Shown one piece after another: positions 11,560 to 21,895 of a stretch of DNA of 64,000 nt. This DNA is from Schistocerca nitens (Eukaryota > Arthropoda > Insecta > Orthoptera > Acrididae). The stretch is taken from the NCBI RefSeq assembly GCF_023898315.1, contig NC_064621.1:132368521-132432520 (forward strand). Reading direction: 5' to 3'. Both the position numbers and the translations under genes were made by a program. The stretch's first letter is position 1. Each line of letters starts with the position of its first letter. Below the pieces are notes generated by a model that saw nothing but the letters and a program-made list of their open reading frames with translations, searched no databases and was not told the origin of the DNA.

Positions 11560-13030
11560 ACGGTGTATGGAGGAGGGTACCCTGAGTACCTCTATCGGTT
11601 CTCCCTTCTATTCCAGTCTCGTATTCTTCGTGGAAAGAAGGATTGTCGGTACGCCTCAGTGTGGGCTCTAATCTGATTTTATCCTCACGGTCTCTTCGCG
11701 AGATATGCGCAGGAGGTAGTAATATACTGCTTGACTCCTCGGTGAAGGTATTTTCTCTATACTTCAACAAAAGCCCTTACGGAGCTACCGAGTGTCTCTC
11801 TTGCAGAGTCTTCCACTGGAGTTTATTTATCATCTCCGTAACGCTTTCGCGATTACTGAATGATCCTGCAACGAAGCGCGCTGCTCTCCGTTGGATCTTC
11901 TCCATCTCTTCTATCAACCCTATCTGGTACGGATCCCCAACCGGTGAGCAGTATTCAAGCAGTGGGCGAACAAGTGTACTGTAACCTACTTCCTTTGTTT
12001 TCGGACTGCATTTCCTTAGCATTCTTCCAATGAATCTCAATGTGGCATCTGCTTTACCACTTTAAATCACTCCTAGTGCCCACTCCCAGATAATTTATTG
12101 AAATAACTGCTTCCTGTCGCTGACCAGCTATACTGTAACTAAATGATAAAGGATCTTTCTTTCTATGTATTTGCAGCACATTACACTTGTCTACCTTGAG
12201 ATTCAACTGCCATTCACTGCACCACCCGTCAATTCGCTGCAGATCCTCTTGCATATCAGTACAATTTTCCACTGTTACACACTCCCGATATACTACAGCA
12301 TCATCCGCAAAAAGCCTCAGTGAACTTCCGATGTTATCCACAAGGTCATTTATATATACTGTGAATAGCAACGGTCCTACGACACTCCCCTGCGGCACAC
12401 CCGAAATCACTCTTACTTCGGAAGAATTCTCTCCATTGAGAATGACATTCTGCATTCTCTTATCTAGGAACCCTTCAATCCAGTCACACAGTTGGTAGTT
12501 TTCAGATAACGCACTTAAAAAAAATTTCACTGGATTCTTTGTCCCTGCCACCCGTTATAGACGTTTGAGTCTCCCAGTCTATATCTGGTAAATTAAAATC
12601 TCCACCCAAAACTGTAACATGGTTGAGAAATCTAATCGAAATATTTTCCAAATATTCCTTCAGGTGTTTTGCCACAGCAGCTGCTATGCTGCTAAGCTTT
12701 GGAAACATCCAATTACCATGTTTGAGCCTGCTTTAAGCGTGACCTTCACTCAAATTATTTCACATTTCGGATCTCCGCCAATTTCCTTCGATAGTATTGC
12801 ACTTTTTATCGCTATAAACACGCCTCCCCCCTCACTGTCCAGCCTGTCTCTGCGGTATACATTCCAATCTGAGTTTAGAATTTCATTACTATTGACATCT
12901 GGTTTCAGCCAACTTTCCGTCCCTAGTACTATGTGGGCATTGTGACCGTTTATTAGTGAGACCAGTTCTGGGACCTTTCTATAGACACTTCTGCAGTTTA
13001 CTATTACCACATTAATATTGTCATTGCCTG
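11560..13030 (-). pseudogene. CR1-like LINE ORF2: endonuclease-reverse transcriptase, broken
   Basis: The endonuclease N-terminal part (13010-12750) contains VIVNCRSVYRKVPEL, LGTESWLKPDV and EGGGVFIAIK. Its later part (12708-12502) has VLGGDFNLPDIDWE. The sequence then jumps to the RT fingers/palm with VISGVPQGSVVGPLLF and the catalytic box FADDAVVY (12551-12054). The thumb follows at 12040-11777 (TLVRPLLEYCSPV, IQRRAARFVAGSF), and the C-terminal tail in another frame at 11770-11560 (HISRRDREDKIR). Breaks: a large deletion between endonuclease and RT, a stop plus small deletion near 12050, and a frameshift near 11775. The family product nicks target DNA and reverse transcribes its own RNA; this copy cannot. 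Confidence 0.85.
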
Positions 13031-13108
13031 TCGCGTTTTGCCTACTGCTACCTTGTCGCGTCTCAGGAGGCGTCTTGTCGGGCCTAGGGAGGGAATTCTC
13101 TAACCTAA

Positions 13109-13273
13109 CCCGGGTTCCCGGGTTCGATTCCAGGCGGGGTCAGGGATTTTCTCTGCCTCGTGATGACTGGGTGTTGTGTGATTTCCTTAGGTTAGTTAGG
13201 TTTAAGTAGTTCTAAGTTCTAGGGGACTGATGACCACAGATGTTAATTCCCATAGTGCTCAGAGCCATTTGAA
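13109..13273 (+). mobile_element. tRNA-derived SINE, family B (5'-truncated), inside CR1-like LINE
   Basis: It starts in the T-arm of a tRNA-Gly-like head (GGGTTCCCGGGTTCGATTCC). It continues through TCTCTGCCTCGTGATGACTG into the same tail as family A (TTAGTTAGGTTTAAGTAG, GAGCCATTTGAA). A perfect 12-bp duplication TCTCTAACCTAA is at 13097-13108 and 13274-13285, so it inserted into the LINE after the LINE did. Confidence 0.93.
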
Positions 13274-13303
13274 TCTCTAACCTAATAAACCGACATGTGC
13301 ACT

Positions 13304-14205
13304 TCACACGTACTCCGCTACCCTTGTAGCCGCTTCTTGCGTGTAGTGCACGCCTGACCTATCAAAGGGGACCCTACATTTCTCCACCCGATAGCGGAGG
13401 TCGAGAAAGCTACACCCCAGATCTCCGCAGAATCTCTGAGTCTCTGGTTTAAGCCTTCCACTCGGCTCCAAACCAGAGGACCACGTTCGGTTCGGGGAAC
13501 GACACCACAAATAGATCAGATTCCATCCCGCGAGCGAGGCTTTTCGCCTTCAACAACGCCAACCGCCTATATTAACTGAGGATGACCTCTGAACCCAGAA
13601 GGCTGGAGTCATTGGTGCCGACGTGAGCAACAGTTTGCAGTCGGATGCACCCAATGCTCTGTATCGCCGCCGAAAGGGCGTCCTCCACATCTCGGATGAG
13701 ACCCCCCGGCAAGCAGACGGAGTGAACACTGGCCTTCCTTTCCGCTATTTCCCTAAGGGGCTCCATCACCTGCCTAACATTGGAGCTCCCAATCACTACG
13801 AAAATCCTCCCCCCCCCCCCCCCCAACCCCGTGTGCCAGCTCGGACCTTGTTGAAGGAGCGGCCACATGTCCACTCACAGGCAGAGTGGGCGTTGCCACC
13901 CAGCCAGCCTCCACGTTGACCCTGCACCTTGTGCGACGCGAACGCAGTTGAACCCGCCACCCCCCCTTGGGGAGAGGGTGGCCCAACCGCGTCGGTACCC
14001 GCGAAGATGTCTCGACAGCACGGTCCGTGGGTGAAGCATGTAACACCTGGGGTGTACCATGCGACGCACCAGATTTCCCACTGCCGCTACACTCCGAGGC
14101 AGCAGCCTGAAGACGGCTGACCGTGGTTATCACCACGTTCAGCTGTTCACGAACAGTGGCCAGCTCCTCCTGCGTCCGTACACAGCAGTTACACATCCTA
14201 TCCAT
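13304..14205 (-). pseudogene. CR1-like LINE ORF1: coiled-coil and SGNH/GDSL-esterase-like protein, frameshifted
   Basis: The start at 14205 gives MDRMCNCCVRTQEEL, a Cys-rich start followed by a heptad-like segment (residues ~10-40) and a Pro/Ser/Arg-rich middle. After a C16/G16 homopolymer at 13809-13824 the frame shifts to IFVVIGSSNVRQV (an esterase block I with GSS in place of GDS) and VAHVGTNDS (GxND, block III). A second frame change precedes FDRSGVHYTQEA at about 13370-13330, matching the block V Asp...His. The three SGNH blocks in order support the call. In CR1-type elements ORF1 is thought to be an RNA-binding or membrane/lipid-interacting helper; its exact role is unproven. The copy is inactive. 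Confidence 0.7.
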
Positions 14206-14658
14206 CCTAAGAAATCAACAATTTAATGTAGAGAGTTAAGTAATCAACTTTTAACTAGACTGCTAATTCACTAAAGGCGGCTGATAGCTGACTAAACTGT
14301 GGTTACTAGACACTTCCTGTTGGAAACAATGAAAATAAGCACTAACTGTTTCTGGACTGTATTCAAAACAAACACGAAGTCTATGGGACACTATTACTAG
14401 TACTCGAAAATTAAAGCTTCCTTAAAGCAAAAGCACATGGAAAAAGAAGTGACAAGTAAGAAAAACACACTTAAATGTACGTAGCTTGCTGCACAGGAGA
14501 TGTGAAGCAGACGGCAGTTACGACGACATTGTCGGTACTGGCACTGACTAAAGTCCCAGTTGATAGCATCTCGCTAATTAAAGTGACGGTGTTCCGAGGC
14601 TGCAGTGCGGGTTGCAAACATTGCAGTATGCTGAAGCATCGTAGGCACTTTCTTAATC

Positions 14659-14852
14659 AAATGGTTCAAATAGCTCTGAGCACTATGGGACTTAACATCT
14701 GTGGTCATCAGTCCCCTAGAACTTAGAACTACTTAAACCTAACTAACCTAAGGACATCACACACATCCATGCCCGAGGCAGGATTCGAACCTGCCACTGT
14801 AGCAGTCGCGCGGTTCCGGACTGAGCGCCTAGAACCGCTAGACCACCGCGGC
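14659..14852 (-). mobile_element. tRNA-derived SINE, family A
   Basis: Complete minus-strand copy. The perfect 16-bp duplication AGGCACTTTCTTAATC at 14643-14658 and 14853-14868 is the longest in the window and indicates a young insertion. Confidence 0.95.
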
Positions 14853-15060
14853 AGGCACTTTCTTAATCGATGCCCTCGTAGAATATGATGAAAAGAATTA
14901 TACTTTCACTTCTGTCAACAGATGTAAATAGGGTGCTTTCAGTAGTTAGAATGTGAAATGTTTCCTGTTTTGAAGTCAGTATGCTGTTCGTCGCTTGGCA
15001 GTGCGTGTTATTTGCTTGTGTGAGGTGACTGGGTGTAAAGTATTAAGATGGTTGAAGCAC

Positions 15061-15880
15061 ACCGTACGAAACGCAATGGCTACTGAGAGAAAAGACCGTG
15101 CCCTGCTGGTGAAGATGTTTTATCAGAATGTCAGCAACAGCAGCTCTGCATTGCGGGAATTTCGCCGACAGAAACTGCTGCGAAGAGGCCCCATTCAATT
15201 AAACGGGCTAAAGAATATGATCAAGCACACTGAAGAAACATATGAATTCGGTGATGCAGCAGGAAGAGGGAGGCAGCCCATTTCCATGGTGGGTGTTGGT
15301 GAAGTTGCTGTATGTATAGCCGACTGTGCAGCACATGCCTCAAACTCTGCAGCTAGTGCTCGATCTGTGACACGGAAATTGTCTCTCTCCTGGTCAAGAT
15401 TGTGTTGCGCATTTTACACTTGTATCCCTGTAATGGATGACTTGTGACCTCTCTGGAAGGACAAGGCACATTTCACTCCGCACTGTTCTGTGAAAACACA
15501 GATTGCTGCATACAGGTTTCTACCACACCACATGCTGTGCAGGAACATCCACTACACTCAGCTTATGTGACTGTGTGGTGTGGTTTAACAAGCTCCTTCG
15601 GTCCGTTTTTCTTCGAGGGGGTGACACCTCGCGGGCCTGTTAGGTGTACAGTGATATATGCACGTTACATGGATCTCCTTATGCAACACATGTTACAGAT
15701 TTACAATAACAAAGCTGTGTCCACACCACTATGCTTATGCAAGATGGGGCAACACCGCAATTGGCTTACCTGCACACACACCTCATTCTAACTGCTTACA
15801 GCAACGATTTTCACCTAGTGGTAGAAAGTCGGACTATTACTTTTTTCAGCATACTCCACAAGCACTACATATACCTCTTC
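15061..15880 (+). pseudogene. Tc1/mariner-superfamily (IS630-like) transposase relic
   Basis: MATERKDRALLVKMFYQN at 15076 opens an N-terminal helix-turn-helix of the kind found in a Tc1/mariner-superfamily transposase group of arthropods (often annotated DUF4817). RGRQPISM-like sequence follows. In shifted frames come VTVWCGLTSS, GPFFFEGVTP (15565-15625) and then MQDGATPQLA (15734-15763), the region of the second catalytic Asp (QDGAPPH in relatives). The third Asp region (SPDLTPCDF in relatives) is lost, and its expected place runs into LINE 5' sequence. At least three frame changes make it a dead fragment. A related deletion derivative is at 24806-25362. Confidence 0.65.
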
Positions 15881-16379
15881 CCAGGCCGCCTATCAACCAC
15901 GGAGCTTCCTTTGGTGTGGAGACTTATGTGCCTCAGCGATACAGATAGCGGTAGGTAGGTGCAACCACAATGGAGAGGTATCTGTTGAGAAGTCTGACAA
16001 ACATGTGGTTCCTGAAGATGGGCAGCAGCCTTTTCAGTAGTTGCAGGGGCTACATTCTGGATGATTGACTGGTCTGGCCTTGTAACATTAACCAAAACGC
16101 CCTTGCTGTGCTGGTACTGCAAACCACTGAAAGCAAGGGGAAACTACAGCCGTAATTTTTCCCGAGGACATGCAGCTTTACTTTATAGTTAAATGATGAC
16201 GACGTCCTCTTGGGGAAAATACTCTGGAGGTAAAATATTTCTCCATTCGGATCTGCGGGCGGGAACTACTTAAGAGGTTGTCGTTATCAGGAGAGAGAAA
16301 ACTGGCGTTCTACGTATCGGAGAATTGGAATGTCTGATCCCTTAATCCGGCAGGTCAGTAAGACAATTTAAATTGAGAA

Positions 16380-16936
16380 ATGGACAGGATAAAGTTAAAT
16401 ATAGTGGGAATTAGTGAAGTTCGGTGGCAGGAGGATCAAGGCTTCTGGTCAGGTGAATACAGTGTTATAAATACAAAATCAAATAGGGGTAACAGAGTAG
16501 CAGGTTTAATAATGAATAAGGGAACAGGAGTGCAGGTAAGCTACTACGAACAGCATAGTGCACGCATTATTGAAGCTAAGATAGACACGCAGCTCACGCA
16601 GACCACCGTAGTACATTTTATGTGCCATCTAGCTCCGCAGATGATGAAGAGATTGAAGGAATGTGTGACGCGATAAAAGAAAATATTCAGATAGCGAATG
16701 GAGACGAAAATTTAATAGTCATGAGGGCCTGAAATTCGGAAGTAGGGAAAGAAAGGGAAGGAAAAGTAGTAGGTGAATATGTACTGGGGGTAAGGAATGA
16801 AGGAGGAACACGCCTGGTAGAATTTTGCACTGCACATAATCTTAGCTAACACTTGGTTTAAGAATCGTGAAAGAAAGTTGTATACGTGGAAGAGGCCTGG
16901 AGACACTGGAAAGTTTCAAAGAGATTACACTGGTAA
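16380..16936 (+). pseudogene. RTE LINE: AP-endonuclease domain
   Basis: MDRIKLNIVGISEVRWQ contains the E-x-R-W block of AP-type endonucleases (residues 10-16). GLIMNKGTGVQVSYYEQHSAR and AKIDTQLTQTTVVHFMCH follow. A stop at 16674 is followed in other frames by remnants corresponding to the GD(F/W)NS block (ENLIVM then a lost GDWN, near 16710) and NTWFKNRERKLYTWKRPGDT (16850-16912). Several stops disable it. The domain would nick target DNA to prime reverse transcription. Confidence 0.78.
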
Positions 16937-19495
16937 ACAGTGATTTTGTTGCCAATTTATTGACAGTCAATTTAGGGTAACTTTATGACCCTGAATTCAG
17001 ATATGTCACTCGTTTTGCTAGATTGGCTCTATTTATTCTGGCATATGTAGATAAACAAACAAACAAAAATTCAAAATTTTAATTTAGGTACATGGTGCAC
17101 ACAGTCAATGAAAATGAGAAAAAACATATGAAAAGAATCACAAAAATGCACTTTCATTGTTGATTGAGCATATAACAGAAGAAGAAAGGAAACACCAGAC
17201 GGTCTTTTAAAAAGGATGCAATTAGCATATGGAAAAACTCCGCCTGTTTAATTTTCTCTTGTGTTGACAGTGAGGAAAGTCACGATGAAAGTACCAACAG
17301 TACTTTACCATCATGCGATTGTCCCTTCTGCCTTGATACTGTTTTTCCATCACCTGAAAATCTTCATGGAATCTTTTACGTTTTTCCTCGCTGTAGTCAC
17401 TAAGATTGTCTGAAAATCCAGCTGTGGAAGTAGTCAAGCATGATACTCATATCATCCCTCGAGCTTTTGAAGCTTCTTAGCATGTTTTGCACCAATTCCT
17501 CATAATTAAGTGCTTTGTGGTTACCCAAGAAATTCTTTACAAGAGAGACAAAGCTGCTTCAGGCAGATGCTTCAATGCAGTTCATAGCTTTAATGAATTC
17601 CAAACCATGTATAAGCTTCCGAATTTGGGGGCCATCGAATATACCAGCTTTTAATTTTTCTTTACTTAGTCCAGGGAATGATTTGCATATATTTTTGAAA
17701 CAGTTACTATTTTTCTCCAATGCTTTCACAAATTGCTTTATTAGACCAAGCCTGACATGAAGTGGTGGAAGAATGATTTTGGTCCCCGTTAGTTAAAGGT
17801 TATTTTAGGATATTAGCTGCTCCTACAGTAGGGCTATCTCTTGATGGCCAAGAAACATTTTCCCAGTGATCATGCTTTGCTCTGTTTTCCCACATGCAAA
17901 TAAAGCAAGGGAATTTTGTGTATTCATTTTTCTGTCCAAGCAAAAATTTAACAATTTCTAAATTAACACAGATAGGCCATGGGTGTTGACTATAACGAAG
18001 TTTCTGTAGAATCATCTGGATATTATCGTATTCGTCATCAAGTTTCGTTGAGTGGCTGATTGGAATGGACACATAGCAGTTACCATTATGCAGCAATACA
18101 CATTTTAGGCTTCTGATTGAGCAATCGATAAAAATGCCCCAGTCTTGAGGTTGATATTTTGCAGTCCACCTTCCAGTAGTAAACCAGGGACGTCACTGCA
18201 GTAAACAGGTGCATCATCTTGTCTGAAGTATGGCAGCAGATCTTCTTCTCTTGTCCGATAAGCTTGACTTTAGTTCCTGGTTGTAGACAATACTTCTCAT
18301 TTTGTCTAGAGTTCAGAATACTGTTTAGAAAGACTGAAGTCTCTTATCAAATCGTTACGCTCTTTCTTACTGAGGAGCTGATGTCCTGTGGAAGTTCCCT
18401 CGTATTCAGTTCACTACCACTAGTGTTCAGGTCCTGCATATTACCATCATCTGAAGGAGGTAGCTTTCGCAGAGTGGTGAACACTGGTACAGGAATGTCA
18501 TCGGTACGTGGCACAGGTTGCCTTGCTGATTCTAAGTGCAGATATTCCCACTTATGCTTCTTGTAATGAGTGAAACCTTTTACATTAACAATCTAAAAAT
18601 AACAATCAGTAAGGTGGCACTCCAAAGTTTAAATCCCTTCGTTTTCCATTAGTCCACTGTCGTAAAGAGTCGACACAGCTTTTGCAGACTTTATGAGGAG
18701 CCCAATGTTTATCTTGATCTCCTAGTTTTATCCCAAATTACACAAGATAGAACTATTTTAAAAAAGTCTTTAATGTACTTCCGTTGTTCCTGCGGAGTGT
18801 ACTCTCTGCAAATATAGCAGAATACGTTAGGATAGTTGAAACAACCTATACGTGAAGAACTCATATTTATCTATGAAAAGAACAAAATAAAAATTACGTT
18901 TACAAAAATGTATTACTTTAAATATGATAAAGTTGAACTAATAAGACAATATATATTACAATATGATTATATAACTTACATTTTACTTCTAGTAATGTAA
19001 TAACTAATCGTGACGTACCTTTTTCTCGATACAATGAACGACAGATTCTTCACTAACAAGAACTTTTAACAGGTATTACACAAATCACGGCCTCTCACAC
19101 GCCCATTCCTCGTTCTGAGCACAAACAAAGGCTGACTTTCAACGCAGCAGTGTGACCAACTGACTCTCCTTGAAATTGTGAGAAAGAAGAGGGTTTCTCA
19201 AATCGCTACCACGTCCCATAATCTCACCTTCTCCTCTATAACGTGTAAAGTATAAGATATTACACTTGTACATACGCAATCACAAAATATAAAATGAAAA
19301 GGCGTATAGAATTATGGAATGCACAACCGATTTGCTCATAATATAGCGATTAAACGCTACACGTCAGTGTGACTACGAAACTAGAACTAATTGGGGAATC
19401 CGTTCACAGATTCAGCATACCAAATATACCCAGTATACGTTCTAATACCCGGGCAACAAGAAAAAAAAAGAATTGTTTTGTAAAGCTGTGTTATA
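16937..19495. mobile_element. 2.56-kb insert in the RTE LINE carrying a minus-strand gene relic
   Basis: LINE sequence stops after GATTACACTGGTAA (about 16923-16936) and resumes at AACGGTAAGACAGAGATTTAGG (about 19494). The flanks ATTACACTGGTAA and GTTATACAACGGTAA look like a diverged target-site duplication of about 14 bp. Near the ends there is a weak inverted match, TTGTTGCCAATTTATT at about 16946 against the reverse complement TTGTTGCCCGGGTATT near 19455. It contains one intronless gene relic (see 17200-18864). Whether the insert is a retrocopy or a DNA transposon is undecided. Confidence 0.6.
17200..18864 (-). pseudogene. Relic of an intronless multi-copy gene of unknown function
   Basis: The ATG at 18864 opens MSSSRIGCFNYPNVFCYIC, a Cys-x8-Cys-x2-Cys start that looks like a zinc-binding module. 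In shifted frames come KVCKSCVDS (a further Cys pair, about 18690) and DWGIFIDCS near 18150. VLLHNGNCYVSIPISHS to FPCFICMWENRA follows at 18100-17860, then KALEKNSNCFKNICK-like and GIFDGPQIRKL (17760-17600). RFHEDFQVMEKQYQG and YCWYFHRD follow at 17380-17280. I recognise this block order from a repeated, uncharacterised arthropod protein family, but I know no function. About 1.66 kb without introns, with several stops and frameshifts. Could be a transposon-encoded protein or a retroposed gene. Confidence 0.6.
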
Positions 19496-21870
19496 CAACG
19501 GTAAGACAGAGATTTAGGAGGCAGGTTTTAAATTGTAGGACATTTCCAGGGGCAGATGTGGACTCGACCACAATTTATTGGTTATGAGCTGCAAAAAGAT
19601 AGGAATTTAAGAAGATGGGACCTGGATCAAATGAGAGAACCATAGGTTGTAGAGAGTTTCAGAAGGAGCATTAGGAAACGATTAACAAGACCGGAGGAAG
19701 GAAATACAGTAGAAAAAGAATGGGTAGCATTGAGAGATGAAACAGTGAAGGCAGCAGAGGATCAAGTAGGTAAAAATATGAGGGCTAGTAGAAATCTTTG
19801 GGTAACAGAAGAGATACTGAATTTGATTGATGAAGTGACAAAATATAAAAATGCAGTAAATGAAGTAGGCGTAAAAATACAAATGTCTCAAACATGAGAT
19901 CGAAAGGAAGAGCTGAATGTCTACGCAGGGATGGCTAGAGGAAAAATGTAAATATGTAGAAGCATATATCACTAAGGCTAAGATAGATACTGGCTACAGG
20001 AAGCTTAAAGAGACCTTTGGAGAAAAGAGAACCGCCTGTATGAACATCAAGAGCTCAGATGGAAAACCATTCCTAAACAAAGAGTGAAAGCAGAAAGGTG
20101 GAAGGAGTATATGGAAGGTCTAAACAAGGGCAAAGTACTTGAGGGCAATATTGTGGAAGTGGAAGAGGACGTGAATGAAGATGAAATGAGAGATATGATA
20201 ATGCACGAAGAATTTGACAGAGCTCTGAAAGACCTACGTCGAAACAAGGCCCCGGGAGTTGACAACATTCCATGAGAACTACTCATAGCGTTGGGTGAGC
20301 CAGCCGTGACAAAACCCTTCCATTTGGTGAGCAAGATGTATGAGAAACGCGAAATACCCTCAGACTTCCAGAAGAATATAATAATTCCAATTCCAGAGAA
20401 AGCAATTGACAGGTGTGAAAATTACCGGACTATCAGTTTAATAAGTCACGACTGCAAAATACTAATACGAATACGTTAAGGCGAATGGAAAAACTGCTGG
20501 AAGCCCACCTCGTGGAAGATCAGTTTGGATTCCATATAAATGTTGGAATACGAGAGGCAATACTGACCCTGAGACTTATCTTAGATGACAGATTAAGGAA
20601 AGACAAACCTACGTTTCTAGCATTTGTAGTCTTAGAGAAAGCTTTTGACTATGTTGATTGGAATACTCTGTTTCAAACTCTGAAGGTGGCAGAGTTCAAA
20701 TACAAGGAGCGTAAGGCTATTCAAAATTCGTACAGGAACCAGATGGCAGTTATAAGAGTCGAGGGGCACGAAAGGGAATCAGTCGTTGAGAAGGAAGGGA
20801 GATGGGGCGTAGCTTATTCAAATGGTTCAAATGGCTCTGAGCACTATGGGACTCAACTGCTGTGGTCATAAGTCTCCTAGAACTTATAACTACTTAAACC
20901 TAACTAACCTAAGGACAGCACACAACACCCAGGCATCACGAGGCAGAGAAAATCCCTGACCCCGCCGGGAATCGAACCCGGGAACCCTGGCGTGGGAAGC
21001 GAGAACGCTACCGCACGACCACGAGATGCGGGCGGCGTAGCTTATGCCCGATGTTATTCAATCTGTACATTGAGCAAGCAGTAAAGGAAACAAAAGAAAT
21101 ATTTGGAACAGGAATTAAAATCCATGTTGAAGAACTAAAAACTTTGAGGTTTGCCGATGACATTGTAATTCTGTCAGAGACAGCAAATGGCCTGGAAGAG
21201 TAGTTAAAGGGAATGGGCAGTGTCTTGAAAGGAAGATATAAGATGAACGTTAACGAAAGCAAAACGAGGATAATGCAATGTAGTCGAATGAAATAAGATG
21301 AGACACTTTAAAAGTAGTAAATGAGTTTTGCTCTTTGGGGAGAAAATAATTGATTTAGGTCGAAGTAGAGAGGATATAAAATGTAGATTGACGATGGCAA
21401 GGACAGCGTTTCTGAAGAAGAGAAATTTGTTAATGTCGCATATAGATTTAAGTGTCAGGAAGTCTTCTCTGAAAGTATTTTTATGGAGAGTAGCCACGTA
21501 TGGAAGTGTAGCATGGACGATAAATAGACAAGAAGAGAATAGAAGCTTTTGAAGTGTGGAGCTACAGAAGAATACTGAAGATTACATGAGTAGATCACGT
21601 AACTAAAGAGGAGGTACTGCATAGAATTGGGGAGAAGAGGAATTTGTGGCACAACTTGACCATAAGAAGGGATCGGTTGGTACGACGCGTTCTGAGGCAT
21701 CAATAGGTCACCAATTTAGTATTGGAGGGAAGCGTGGAGGGTAATAATCGAAGAGATGAATACACAAAGCAGATTCAGCATGTAGGTTGCAATTGTTACT
21801 CGGAGACGAAGAAGCTTGCACAGGATAGAGTAGCATGGAGAGCTGTATCAAACCTGACTCTCGACTGAAG
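19496..21870 (+). pseudogene. RTE LINE: endonuclease end, linker, reverse transcriptase and C-terminus
   Basis: After the insert come RQRFRRQVLNCRTFPGADVDS (19500-19565) and a linker. ERWKEYMEGLNKGKV and KDLRRNKAPGVDNIP (20092-20275) lead to KNIIIPIPEKA and CENYRTISLISHDCKIL. HLVEDQFGF and AFVVLEKAFDYVDWN (20505-20670) follow. After the SINE, SPMLFNLYIEQAVKE-like sequence (frameshifted) and LRFADDIVILSET (about 21148-21186) give the FADD catalytic box. The C-terminal part contains ARTAFLKKRNLLMSHIDLSVR, EVLHRIGEKRNLWHNLT and a YTKQIQ..GCNCYSETKKLAQDRVAWRA-like end. Stops at 20271 and 20475 and frameshifts inactivate it. Confidence 0.85.
20818..21033 (-). mobile_element. tRNA-derived SINE, family B (full head), inside RTE LINE
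   Basis: Minus-strand copy with a complete tRNA-Gly-like head (TCTCGTGGTCGTGCGGTAGCG A box; GGGTTCGATTCCCGGCGGG B box). The TTCCCAC segment sits in the anticodon-loop position. The tail is shared with family A. A perfect 12-bp duplication GGCGTAGCTTAT is at 20806-20817 and 21034-21045. It interrupts the LINE RT between RWGVAY and the FADD region. Confidence 0.95.
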
Positions 21871-21895
21871 ACCACAACAACGACACCTCTTCCCA

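Larger units (their letters stand above)
11517..14470 (-). mobile_element. CR1-like LINE, two-ORF, internally deleted
   Basis: The order on the minus strand is a 5' UTR (about 14470-14206), ORF1 with coiled coil and SGNH-esterase-like domain (14205-13304), then ORF2 with AP-type endonuclease (about 13030-12502), RT (12551-11777), and a short 3' end with TAGATG-like sequence near 11530. An esterase ORF1 is typical of CR1-group LINEs. The segment between endonuclease and RT palm is missing (junction near 12550), so the copy is a deletion product. A SINE sits between the ORFs (13109-13273). The outer ends are approximate. Confidence 0.8.
15880..21895 (+). mobile_element. RTE-type LINE, near full length, interrupted twice
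   Basis: The 5' leader begins near 15880 (CCTCAGCGATACAGATAG at about 15931). The single ORF starts at MDRIKLNIVGISEVRW (16380). The body continues to the terminal AACCTGACTCTCGACTGAAG (about 21851-21870). The element is split by a 2.56-kb insert (16937-19495) and by a SINE (20818-21033). Element sequence resumes after both insertions in the correct order, so the interruptions are later events. The domain order endonuclease then RT on one ORF, with no ORF1, is typical of RTE-clade LINEs. I recognise the family as very abundant in locust-like genomes (from memory). Confidence 0.85.

Noticed and set aside
13623..13919. 98-codon plus-strand frame over the LINE ORF1 region
   Set aside because: Antisense shadow of the ORF1 esterase region, stretched by the poly-C run.
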